DNA from: Astropecten irregularis
Lineage: Eukaryota > Echinodermata > Asteroidea > Paxillosida > Astropectinidae
Assembly: GCA_963971285.1 (NCBI GenBank)
Contig: OZ020244.1
Location: forward strand, 2,046,001 to 2,110,000
Length of the DNA stretch: 64,000 bases
Direction of reading: 5' to 3'
Both the position numbers and the translations under genes were made by a program. Positions 11,849 through 21,427 of this stretch are shown piece by piece. How positions within the stretch are numbered: position 1 is the stretch's first letter; every line of letters starts with the position of its first letter. The notes under the pieces were generated by a model. It was not told the origin of the DNA and made no database searches. It was given only the letters and a program-made list of their open reading frames with translations.

Positions 11849-14800
11849 GTGGGTTTATCAACTAAATCATTAAAATGCTTTTGATGAATTAGTCGCTTGT
11901 TACAGAATTTGTCAATGCAATAGACAGCTAAAGATTTTAAGTTGGTGTATTCATGCTTTTTACTTTTGAAATTAATCATTTAAAGGTAAAATTTGGATTT
12001 CTTTTGACAAATAATCCAACACTTATTATTTTTTTGGCTTGACGTTTGCCTGAGTATGAAAGAAATGAGAATTAAGATAATAATGTCCCATACATACGTG
12101 TATCAAAGGAATATTCATTTACTTTGCAAAATCTCAATATTTGCAACAACAAGACTTTGCAGAGTAGCAGCCGATTTCACAAAACTTTAAATGTTGCCTA
12201 CGCAACTTATGCAACATTTTCCTGACTTTGGTTGCACAAGTTATGCCTGTTTCACAAGACTTACGCAACATTTGTATGTTGCGTAAGTTACGCAACCTTT
12301 TGTGAAATCGGCAGCTGGCCATTTATAAGCATGTGTCATCCCAACTTACATGACTTAGGCAACTTTCATGATTTTGTTCACTTAACATGTTTATGTAGTA
12401 ACTGCATATCAAGAATGTTGGAAACTGCTCGAAATATAGTTCAATTCCATTCCAAACTGCCAAAGAGTCTAAGAGTGGTTCATTCTTTGTAATCAAACAA
12501 TATTGCTGAACCTTTTGTTTGGCATAAATATCAAATAGCACAACTAACTCAACTAACCACAAATAATTCTGATGTTTGGTATTTTGCTTCTCACAAAGTC
12601 AGTAGAATTATCCTCATTATTTAATTGCATGCTGGATCCATCATTAGTATTACATGTAATTTACAAGCTTCATGGAAATGAAATGAGAATGGCGCGCATG
12701 CTCACAATTGTGTGTGCGTGCGCTGTTGACCCGAAGACCGGTTCTCAAAAGTCTCCCATTCTTTCTTTAAAATGGTCATAGTCTTGATTGAATAATGAAT
12801 GACGTATGAAGTTTTATCTCGATAGGACTCAGTGACGGTTGTGAACAGAACGTGTGCAGCATCGGATCAACCACTGCCCCATCTGCTGGCCAGGTTTAAT
12901 ACCACAAAGAGCTACTTTAATCGAAAATGGGCTGAGGATGTTGAGTCTGAGTCATTTCTTGTCAAAGTAAGTTTTCCCCATATAGCCATGGTAATATGCT
13001 AATGACTTCATTGCCATGTGACCATCATATTGCATCATATTTGCCTGATTAAACACATACATGTAAAATGCATTTTCAGGGGCGGATCCAGGACTTCCCA
13101 AAAAGGGGGGGGGGCATGGAATTAAAATGCATGCCAAGCATAATAGTGGGTCATGAAACTGGCAAACTCAATATAGACATTAATTAATGCATTTGGCCGA
13201 TCAAAACTAGCAGGTTACGGCAGGCATATGACATGAACTGCCAAATAAATTTTGTCTCCCCTTCTTTTTTCTTCGCTTATGAGTCTCTCTCCCTCTAAAA
13301 ATATAGACTAAGCCAAGTATTATAATGATATGCAACATTTTTTCCATTTTAGGTTCAGCCACTTCCATCCAGTCAAACATGTCTGGATGCAAGAGGTGTC
13401 CAAGATCAGTGTACATTATCAGAAAGCAAGAAGTTTAGTCTGATAGGTAAGTTCCCTTCAGTTTTCTCAATAGCAAATGCTATCAATGCCATATGGGAAC
13501 ACACACAGTATTATCCCTTACCCTCCTGCATACCACAGTTTACCACACTGTATGGTTTTTCCTGAGGTTGTGATTAAAATGCGAGTTTTATGTAGTGAAT
13601 AAATGTAATATAAATGACAGACTGTGTCAGTTTGTGGAAACCTCATCCTACCACTGTGTACAATGATATCTGAGTAAATTGTGTCCATGGTGGGTGGCTA
13701 TTACCATTACAAGTGTATAAATACAAGTGTTGTGGCATCATGGACATGTGTAATTCAATATTGTATTCTCTTACACAGCGGACCCATGCAAGGGGAATCC
13801 ATGTGGCCATATCGAGGGTCAAGTTTTTGGTTCATGCATATCCAATGAGGAGCTGTACACCTGTGACTGTATCCATGGTTACAGAGTTTGGCAAAAGACG
13901 TGTATAGGTAAGACCGCAGGTCGTTTTTCATCAGAATGTCAATAAACCATTCACCACTTATATCATGGTTTGATCATTGTGATGTGATGACTGGCACAAC
14001 TTGTTCTATATGCATTACATTTGAAGTTTTCTTAAATCAGTGAAGTACTTGTGTCCTCTGACAATTTCTTGGCTTCAAATTGTTTCCCCAGTCGATCCCT
14101 GTCAAGTCTTGGCCAGCAATGGACAGAATTGGTCGCAGCAGTGTGCCAATGGAGAGTGTGCATACACCCAGGACCAGAAAGACTTTTACTGTAACTGCCA
14201 TGACGACTTTGAGTACTTAGAAGACTCAAGGGAATGTGTTGGTAAGCTTAACTTTGAGTGTTTAGCACATGGTCGTGATTCTGTTCAACATTCAACATCT
14301 AGATTTGAAAATTTTCAAATGAGCATTTAATGAGCTGCTGTAGCTGGTTACTATATCAGGCATTATTAGTATTACCCAGTGTTGGGACAAATATCTGAAT
14401 ACCCATTAGTATAAGAGTTGGTTATTTGAATAAATGGTAATTAAAACATCGTGGTCATTACAAAGGGGAATATTTGGCAAACAAACTATGTGGTCAAAAG
14501 CTGTGTGAAGTGCCACATCATTTGGGTGGAAACAGCAAAGTTTCAATCAGAGAGAAAAGTACGGCAGTTTTTTGTTGATATTAGACTTGTTCATTCAACA
14601 AAGACAACTTCTCAACACCACAACAAAGAATACTTTCAAAAATAATGCTTGTACAGGTTTCTTTGTGCATCTTGTAGGGAAAATGAAGAGTTTTACATTC
14701 TGGTTTTAGTTGTTTGGTTAGTAAATGGGATGAGATTTTCAATCATTTATTAAACAAGTAGTTGTCCCAGTACTACGCAAGCTTTAGTTTGGAATCGTAT

Positions 14801-16485
14801 CAGTCAATGTAGCCCATGTCAGAAGGTTTATTCACAAATCTATTCATTGTTTCCCCTTGAATTCTAGCACGGAACCCTCCAATTGGTATGATTATTGGTG
14901 TAGTTATACCAAGCTGTGTTGTCGGGCTACTGCTGTTCCTGGCCGCCTTCTACGTTTTTAGGAAGCAAAGGAGACCACCAGAACCGATACGTGTAACTCC
15001 AGACCCTATTTCACCAGGTAGGCCCAACCTTTTTCATTTTTCCCTTGCTTTGTTTTGATTATAAAATCTGAATGAAATTGGACTTACATGTAATAACCAT
15101 TGCTCTTGTTAAATTATGATGTTTCTTTTCTTTAATTATGTAATATGGCAACATAGAAAAAAATTTAGCAATATCTTTTCATTATCTCAAAGAACGTATC
15201 ACGCATTGTGGATGTTCAGTTCTTCAGTTTTTGTCCTGTGAATTGACACAGACTTCATGAATAGGCCTACAGAATGCCATGACACCAAACGTTGTGCATA
15301 TTTGGCAGATAATGTGCAAAAAAGGTGCATCTGAGCAATATATATGTTAAGTTTTGTGCTGCAGCCAATTAAATTTTGTATCCTGGGTCATTTCATTATT
15401 CTACAGTACCTAGACCACCTGCACCCCAAGTTCAACAGCCAGAACGTGTCTATGGAAGTCGGCGTGTGCTGCCTATCTTCTCCGATGACCACCCACTGCA
15501 CTATGAAGTAGTCCAGTGCTTCTGTCGCTTACTACAGCTCCACTGCAAGTGTGATGTGAAACTGCTTGACTGGGAGAAATCCATTGGTCCAACGGTAGAG
15601 ATGTGGTTGACGACTGAGATTGAGAAAGCTGACATCGTCTTGCTGCTTTGCTCCAAGGGCACCGGTCTCAAATACAAAGACAAAGCCAGGCTTGAGACTC
15701 CCAAGAGCTCCGTTGGCGTGTATGGTGATGTCTTCCTCAAGGCTCTCACCCTTTTGGATGAATACTTCCGCCAGGACAACGCCAATGATAAATTTGTTGT
15801 AGCTTACTTTGACTACTCCAGAGAGAAAGACATCCCTATGTCCTTCAGGCGTTTTGCCACGTATCATCTGATGCAGCGTATGGAGTCTCTTTTCTTGCGC
15901 ATCCACAACAGAGGGAAGGACAGCCCTCACTCTTGCCGACGTGTCCTGGATTTAGAGGAATCCAGATTTCAGAGCCTGGAGATGGGGCAACCTCTTCACA
16001 AGGCCATAGAAGCTATGAAAGCGCTGATTAGGTCTGACCCCAAGTGGTATGAGAAACACAACAACAAGCAAGACTCTGCATCTTCCAGTCCAATCCTGTC
16101 TCCACAGCATCTGATGGATTCATTAGGGCCTCACATATCGGTCGATTCAGCGTATGAAAGCTTAGACAGGCCCCAGCCACCTGAAGGATTCTTCAAAACC
16201 ACTTCCAGCGTACGAAGCAGCGACGGCTCAAATTTTGAGGATTCCCTCCAGCAGTTCCTGTCCTTCCCTTCCTCCAACAAACCCATGTCAGATTATCCAA
16301 ATGTCCTGCAGATGCAAGACCAGAACAACTACTGCAGCCAACCTCAGACTCAGTTTTTTTCTGATGACTTCCACCTGACCATGACCTCTGACCCTGATGA
16401 TGCCTTCCACTCCGACCAATTCTATTCAGATATTGAAATGGCTAATACTGGGCGTAAACAGGGTAGGGCGGTATCGTTCACATAA
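6933..16485 (+). CDS. Interleukin-17 receptor-like transmembrane protein with EGF-like domains and SEFIR tail (5' end missing)
   Basis: Eleven exons join in phase: 6933-7100, 8669-8790, 9741-9876, 10469-10522, 11673-11848, 12826-12966, 13353-13446, 13779-13907, 14092-14241, 14868-15017 and 15407-16485. All have AG/GT borders and together give 798 codons plus TAA. The ectodomain shows IL-17R-like text such as NRIFHWETGETEQYTC and SFDAAPAQYDFDVYKVLV. Two EGF-like exons, one membrane span and a SEFIR domain follow. In known families SEFIR receptors bind IL-17-type cytokines and recruit Act1/TRAF adaptors through SEFIR-SEFIR contacts. The first exon here begins with two bases of a split codon, so at least one upstream exon with the signal peptide is missing. 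Introns carry MITEs and SINE-like repeats. The family call is strong; ligand and orthology are not known. Confidence 0.88.
7364..7745. mobile_element. Harbinger-type MITE in an IL-17R-like intron
   Basis: The 382-base element begins AGCCCTGTCCGCACTGGACT and ends with the inverse. TAA lies on each side (7361-7363 and 7746-7748). The ends match the 6.9 kb Harbinger element except for a T to C change in the CATTGG/CACTGG core. Internal copies of TCCGCACTGGACTT recur near 7443, 7545 and 7664. It is a non-autonomous relative that the Harbinger machinery could mobilise. Confidence 0.9.
8110..8584. mobile_element. Two adjoining Family-A MITE copies
   Basis: A partial copy (about 8110-8234) retains only its right portion. 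It is followed directly by a full copy (about 8236-8584) starting ACGTAGTATCAACTTTGGTA. Both carry the family interior (TTTGACAAAAAC near the right end). They lie in the intron just upstream of the 8669 exon. Confidence 0.75.
9365..9607. mobile_element. Family-B MITE (GGCTCCGGCTC ends)
   Basis: Left end GGGCTCTTTTCCAAACCTCA with a hexameric GGCTC run and right inverse end GGTTTGGAAAAGGGCC. The centre ATCAAAATAGAGGCTTTTGG is shared with copies at 30537-30750 and 35958-36173. Confidence 0.8.
9892..10155 (-). mobile_element. tRNA-derived SINE-like repeat, full length
   Basis: Complete from CATCAAATTACCACAAAGGA through the tRNA-like centre to ATCCTAGGGATCATTT. It is followed within 70 bases by another copy in the same orientation, in an IL-17R-like intron. 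Confidence 0.8.
10222..10400 (-). mobile_element. tRNA-derived SINE-like repeat, best tRNA-like centre
   Basis: On the minus strand GGCTGGATAGCTCAGTTGG opens a cloverleaf-like segment whose acceptor arms GGCTGGA and TCCAGCC pair perfectly. The anticodon loop lacks U33 and the T-stem is mismatched, so it is a tRNA-derived promoter rather than a tRNA gene. Confidence 0.8.
11308..11382. repeat. Imperfect hairpin
   Basis: GATGGTTTAACATTCGACAT pairs with the inverse ending TGTTAAACCATC; GACATTCCAAACAGT and ACTGTTTGGAATGTC are perfectly complementary. Confidence 0.75.
12168..12313. mobile_element. Short palindromic MITE (Family D)
   Basis: Inverted ends GCCGATTTCACAAAACTT and TTTTGTGAAATCGGC, with repeated internal TTACGCAAC/GTTGCGTAA. 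Related forms with ATTTCATAAA/TTTATGAAAT ends occur at 18594-18740 and 20768-20916. Confidence 0.75.
12826..13446 (+). CDS. Exons completing the IL-17R-like D2 region
   Basis: Exons 12826-12966 (phase 0-0, 141 bases) and 13353-13446 (phase 0-1) encode DSVTVVNRTCAASDQPLPHL and then a segment with SQTCLDARGVQDQCTL. They contain three cysteines and no low-complexity sequence. They link the FDAAP-containing exon to the EGF pair without breaking the frame. I assign them to the receptor by phase and position rather than by a strong motif. Confidence 0.75.
13779..14241 (+). CDS. Two EGF-like exons in the IL-17R-like gene
   Basis: Exons 13779-13907 and 14092-14241 are both phase 1-1. The first has the cysteine spacing C-x4-C-x10-C-x8-C-x-C-x10-C and begins ADPCKGNPCGH. 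The second has C-x13-C-x4-C-x10-C-x-C-x12-C and begins VDPCQVLASNGQ. Both are EGF-like by cysteine pattern. They sit between the cytokine-binding part and the membrane span, so they probably act as a stalk. Textbook vertebrate IL-17 receptors do not have EGF modules here. Symmetric 1-1 phase is what exon shuffling would leave. Confidence 0.82.
14868..15017 (+). CDS. Transmembrane exon of the IL-17R-like gene
   Basis: This phase 1-1 exon encodes ARNPPIGMIIGVVIPSCVVG, then a leucine-rich run ending in FYVFRKQRRPPEP. About 23 uninterrupted hydrophobic residues are followed by a basic stop-transfer stretch. That places the preceding exons outside the cell and the SEFIR exon inside. Confidence 0.88.
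15407..16485 (+). CDS. Terminal SEFIR exon of the IL-17R-like gene
   Basis: This 1079-base exon encodes 358 complete residues and TAA. The SEFIR fold starts at RRVLPIFSDDHPLHYEVVQC (box-1 beta strand and helix). It continues through VKLLDWEKSIGPTVEMWL, the ADIVLLLCSKG strand, and DVFLKALTLLDEY, and ends near LFLRIHNRGKD. In this family the domain mediates homotypic signalling with Act1-like adaptors. About 165 residues after the domain are serine/proline rich and acidic, with HISVDSAYESLDRPQPPEG, and look disordered. Several long open frames on the opposite strand here are shadows of this constrained exon. Confidence 0.93.
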
Positions 16486-16767
16486 CTCAGTTAACCATTT
16501 TGCATTGTTTCAAAGTCCTTTATATCAACAATTTAGATGAACTTGAAGGAGAATTCAAAATAAGCCTTTTGAAAACAGTGCCTCATGAAAATATTTTCAT
16601 ATTTCTATAATGAATCCACACAATACTTTTGTGGAAGTTCATTTACAGATACACAGATATTATTTTATATGAAAAGACCTATACATACGTAATGTTTGGA
16701 TTTCAAAGTTAATAATAATTAATTAATTTTTCGAAATGTACATATTTGTACATGTTTTTTAGAAGAA

Positions 16768-16773
16768 AATAAA
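16768..16773 (+). promoter_or_regulatory. Candidate polyadenylation signal, IL-17R-like gene
   Basis: AATAAA lies 283 bases after the TAA of the SEFIR exon, in AT-rich sequence. It is the first canonical hexamer downstream, but later ones exist, so the transcript end is not fixed. Confidence 0.4.
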
Positions 16774-17452
16774 AACTGGAATAGATTTTCTTCCAGAAAT
16801 TATGGACTTTGCAGCTGCCTGAAGATTAACATGTAACAAGAAAATTGAATACTGGTAATCATAGATATCTGAGTTGAACAGCCAGTCAGCAAAACTGTTC
16901 TCTAATTTGATCGTGAGAGGGCGGTAGTCAAACAGACCAGCAAAAATTCTCAACAATTATCATAGCCTTGAGGTTTGAGTATTTTAACATAGATTGAAAG
17001 ATTTCTTTCAAAGGACTATGTACAATATTGCTTTGTGCAATATTATTAAGTGAAGTAATTGTGACCATTGGCCAGGCCTAGCTCATAAGAAGAATGTTCA
17101 ATATATAGGATTAAGGCCTATTGGTCAGAGGGACTTTGAAATTGGTAGAACAATATCTCACTCAGTATCTCAATAGATGGATTGCACGACATGAACAGAA
17201 ACAATTAGCCATTGTTCCAGTGGACAATTCAGTGCTGTGTGTAAATGCTGCATACAGCATACATACGGATATCACACATTCTATTGATTAACTAATTGTA
17301 TATGCAGAGATGGTGCCTATTGCAAACCACCTACAATCAATGCTGATTTATACAAGATACAAACCTCCAGTTTGATATTCGTGTCTTTTTTAATACAAGT
17401 AATAAACTGCAGCAAAATGCTCATCAGCCAAAATGACCTTATATTTATAAAA

Positions 17453-17563
17453 TGCTTAGAGTTGGGAGGGCCTGACGCGTTTCGATCCGAGCAGGATCTT
17501 TATAGCCTTCAATAAAGATCCTGCTAGGATCGAAACGCGTCAGGCCCTCCCAACTCTAAGCAT
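17453..17563. repeat. Inverted dimer of the 60 bp repeat
   Basis: Arms of about 50 bases starting TGCTTAGAGTTGGGAGGGCC are inverted with a single visible mismatch. Each arm contains the GATCC...GGATC core and GAAACGCGTCAGG. It could form a long hairpin. The nearby AAGTAATAAACTGCAGCAAA (17397 onward) also accompanies the repeat at 46905 and 50310. Confidence 0.85.
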
Positions 17564-18593
17564 CTTTTTTACAGGGTTATGTTTTGGTGACATATAAAGG
17601 CAAATCTATGTTGCCTATAATGCCATAAGAATTTAATTTTTCTCGGTGATGCCCAAATAATTCGTTTAAGATACGTGTACATGGGAAATTTACTAAATTG
17701 TACAAGTTAATAACCTTAAAGTTTTTTACACAATTTTTATTTTTGGTTTATCAAAAGAAGATATTTACCATGTACAGATATTTTCACTATGTAGATAAGA
17801 AAGCAAATATTTGATGTTGGAATTTAGTATATTTGTGAAATCAGCATTATGGTGCATCCTTGGAGAATATTTGTATATTTCAGAAAAAGTAACAGAAAAT
17901 TCTTTCAATGAAAGTTTTAAACAATTCACCACTATTTTTTTCAGAACTCAAAAATGAGAAAACAATGCCTGTATGAATAGGTCTATGTAAAAAATGTCTA
18001 TGTAGTTTGTATATTAATTAATGTGTACATTTTTTAATCTCACAATTTGTACTTCTTCAGTTGAATTAATAGAGAAAGTATATGGACCTGATGCATGGCT
18101 GTCATCTTTGAGAGCTTTCTTTATCATTCCAATTCTGAATTTCTACCCAAATCTGGCAAAGGAACAAAAGCAGTACTCAATTAAGTGGTGACTGTGTAGT
18201 GGGTTGTACATGTAAGTTCAAGTCACAAAGGATTCCTTAATTAAAACATTAGTGCATTTTTGTTGTCATCCTACAAGCTGTTTAGAACACATCCAGTTTG
18301 AGAAGATAATTGTCAGTGTTTTGCCTCTTACCTAGATGAGGCATTGCAGTAAAGATTTGTTGAAAATAGAAACAAACCCAAGAAATAAACCATGGATATA
18401 TGAGATTAGTTTGTATCCAGGTTAACAACATTTTAGATTCAGTGGCTAAATGCATTAACTAAGCAGGATTGTGAATGTCCATTGAAATGAAGATGCCAAC
18501 TCTAAAATGTTCGCTATGGTCACAGCTAGCTATCTGCGTTTGCTCAAATATTCAGATGATGAAACCAGACATTGAGTACAAAGTAGTCATGGG

Positions 18594-18740
18594 GTCAATT
18601 TCACAAAGCCCTACGATTGATCGTAGCTCGAGTTACGAAGGATAACCCATTGTATCCTATGTAGGACTGCAATGCATCATATACGTCATACGATTGATAG
18701 TAAATTACAACACGTTTTGATGAAATCGAACACAGGTCTC
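18594..18740. mobile_element. Family-D-like MITE
   Basis: Begins GGTCAATTTCACAAAGCCCT and ends near TGATGAAATCGAACAC, with inverted CGATTGATCGTA-type internal repeats. The right end is diverged. Confidence 0.5.
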
Positions 18741-20767
18741 ATTCATAATGTGTGATAAGATATCCAGATATTAGACTGTGTGAAACCACTTAAGGAAAGT
18801 AATGGCATTTCATGAATGTTACATTTACATTTAAATGTTTATGCTGGGCATTCATTCACATGTTTGAGAGGCTTTCTGACTTACTGTAGCATGTTACATT
18901 ACTTTATTTATTTAGAAGAAGCCAATTTTGTTAGCTTTTTGATACACGGCACTTTCACTCTTTCAAGTGGGATTTCAACATCCAAAAGTAGATTTATACA
19001 GTTTGAAAATGTTTTTTATCCAGATTAAGTTTTGTAATCAGAGTCACAAGTTTTATCTAATTAGTTCAATGTACACAGATAAATTCCATATGTTTTTAAA
19101 ATCAATTGCTCAATACTTTTGAATTGTAACAGTTGAGTATATCACTCAACTTTTAGACATTGATACTTTCACTGCTCTAGTTGGTGTTCAGTTTAGTGCC
19201 TTATGTTAAGTACCACTTTGAACTTTTTAAAATTTAAGTTCAGAATCAAGCTCGGGCTATGCCTTCTTTATAGCTACCGTAAATGCCGAAAATAGTGGCT
19301 GTGGCTTTTTGAAGATGAAGCTGAGTATCTACTTCAAATCCATAGCCAAAGCTGCTTGTGTTAGACAACGGATGTAAGTGTAAGAAATTATGACACCACG
19401 TCCAAAGAGCCGGCCAGATATTTCAAAAGGACTAGTAGCATGAGTACTGTACATGTAGGTCGTTAACCTCATCTGTGGACCCCTAACTATAGCATTCAGG
19501 TTGATAGTAGGACTTACAAGTGTAGATCAATGACCAGGGATAATGGTAATAGTAATACGCGCATAGTGACATCACATGTTAATTGTGATATGGGTTACAT
19601 AAAAGCAGTTTATCATTATTATGATTATTATGCCATGTACTGTACGTAGTATTCAGATGTTGCAGTTTATTTTACATTGCTGTGAGTCAAGTACACTGTG
19701 TACACTGTGTACAAAAAGGTCTTTTGGTTTGTGAAGATTTTAAGTCTATTTTGGAAATTGACGTTGCATGTTTAGCTACCTGACCACAGGAAGTTGCTGG
19801 ATTCAGATCAATGTTGATTTGTCTATTCGTAGCAGGGATCAAAGAGAAATAAAGACTTGTACCTAATTTTGACAGTTTCATGTCTGCCTATTAAAAGTTA
19901 CTGTTATATTTACTGCAAATTCATGCCTTCTGTTCCACTTCTTAAAATCTACACAAAAATCTGACTTCCATAATACTTTAATGGGGGATTCCATGATTGG
20001 GGCCATATACATGCATGGGTATCAGATGCACCTTACCATTAAACTCATTGTTATGATATTTTTTTAAGCAGGTGGTCTTGGGTTCGAATCTCACCTGAGA
20101 CCAGCACATGATTTGTTACATGTGCACTTACTCAAAAGCATTTAATAAGTATGCAGCGCTGATACTGATAGTGATACATGTCAGGACGACCATTTTAAAT
20201 AGGACAAAAGGTTAATGTGCTCTGCAGTGGCCCCCATGTAATGGCCGCTATCTCAGACCTTATAGCTGGGATTGTGTATTAGTACTTACACTACAGCAGA
20301 CTACAGGGTCATAATTACCCCATTACACATTACTAATGTGATGTCTGAATGTGTTTAACAATACCACCCATACTTAATTTTCTTTTTCCCCATGCACAAA
20401 TTACTTCCCACAACCAAGCAACCATGGTTAGGCCTAGTGGAATTTTGAATGCTATTCACATTAAGAAAATGAGTCACAGTCTTACCTACTTTTGCCTGGA
20501 GTCTGCAGTTTAGTGCGCCCTTAACTTTCCGCAGTGTACGTGTTGAGTGCCGTTCTTCGTGTCACTGACTCCCCACATAATTTCCCTTAAAAATATCAAA
20601 GCCCTGCGAACTTTCCAAAACCTTAGCTTGCTGACATCAAAATGGATATCAAAACAAACAGTTGATGTGCATTTGGTAACAGTAAAGATAGCCTATCATG
20701 CTAATGACATGTCAATTGCCACTTGGCCTACCAAAAGATGGAAATGATTTATATTTCAACTTACCGG

Positions 20768-20916
20768 GTGGGGCCGATTTCATAAAGCTCTGCGACGCGT
20801 AGCAACTCGATTTGCGACGCGTCCTAGCTGGGACGCGTTGCATCTATGTGGTGAGTCCATAGAGAAAGGATGCGTCTTAACTCTACGACGCGTCGTAAGT
20901 TTTATGAAATCGAAAA
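20768..20916. mobile_element. Family-D-like MITE with ACGCGT repeats
   Basis: GGGGCCGATTTCATAAAGCT at the left and GTTTTATGAAATCGAAAA at the right are inverted. GCGACGCGT recurs four to five times inside. Confidence 0.7.
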
Positions 20917-21191
20917 ATCCCGTCTAAATAGCCTATGGCTTCTGCAGTCTCCGAGTTCTAAATTCCCAAGTGCCACTACTCCCACAGTAGCCCCACACTG
21001 TCTTGCACAGTCAGCCTAGCTGGAACAAGCATAATCCTCGCACCAAATCGGATGTAAAGCAATATTTCAACTGAAACAACAAATTGGAACAATTAGGAGC
21101 GAATATTTTGATAAGAGATTCCGAAATTCCGAAAGACAGACAGTCCGTGTCGTCCAAAACTGCAGCACACTTTGCTTCAGATTTGAAATGT

Positions 21192-21427
21192 ATGCAAATA
21201 AGCAGTGACATGCAGACAAATCCCACAATGCACTCATACAAGCGAAACTTTTTGGCCAGTGGCGCGCGCAGCGCAATCACGGACGAAATATCTGGACCAA
21301 TCAGCGCAGCGGAATCGCGGACGTCTTATAAAATATCTGGACCAATCAGAACGCGTCAAGCGTTGAAGCAATCGGGTCTATCTTGTCTCAAAAAAAAACT
21401 GAGCTACCATTTATGCAATATGCAAAT
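21192..21427 (+). promoter_or_regulatory. Duplicated octamer and CCAAT modules
   Basis: ATGCAAAT occurs exactly at 21192-21199 and 21420-21427, each followed by similar AGCAG...AATGCAC text. Between them AAATATCTGGACCAATCAG occurs twice, at 21286-21304 and 21331-21349. A TATAAA-like TTATAAAATA lies at 21327-21336. These resemble promoter elements but no gene start is evident, so it may be a mobile-element promoter. Confidence 0.4.

Noticed and set aside
15501..15930. Minus-strand frames of 94 and 132 codons
   Set aside because: They lie antisense to the SEFIR exon, whose own frame has clear domain motifs.
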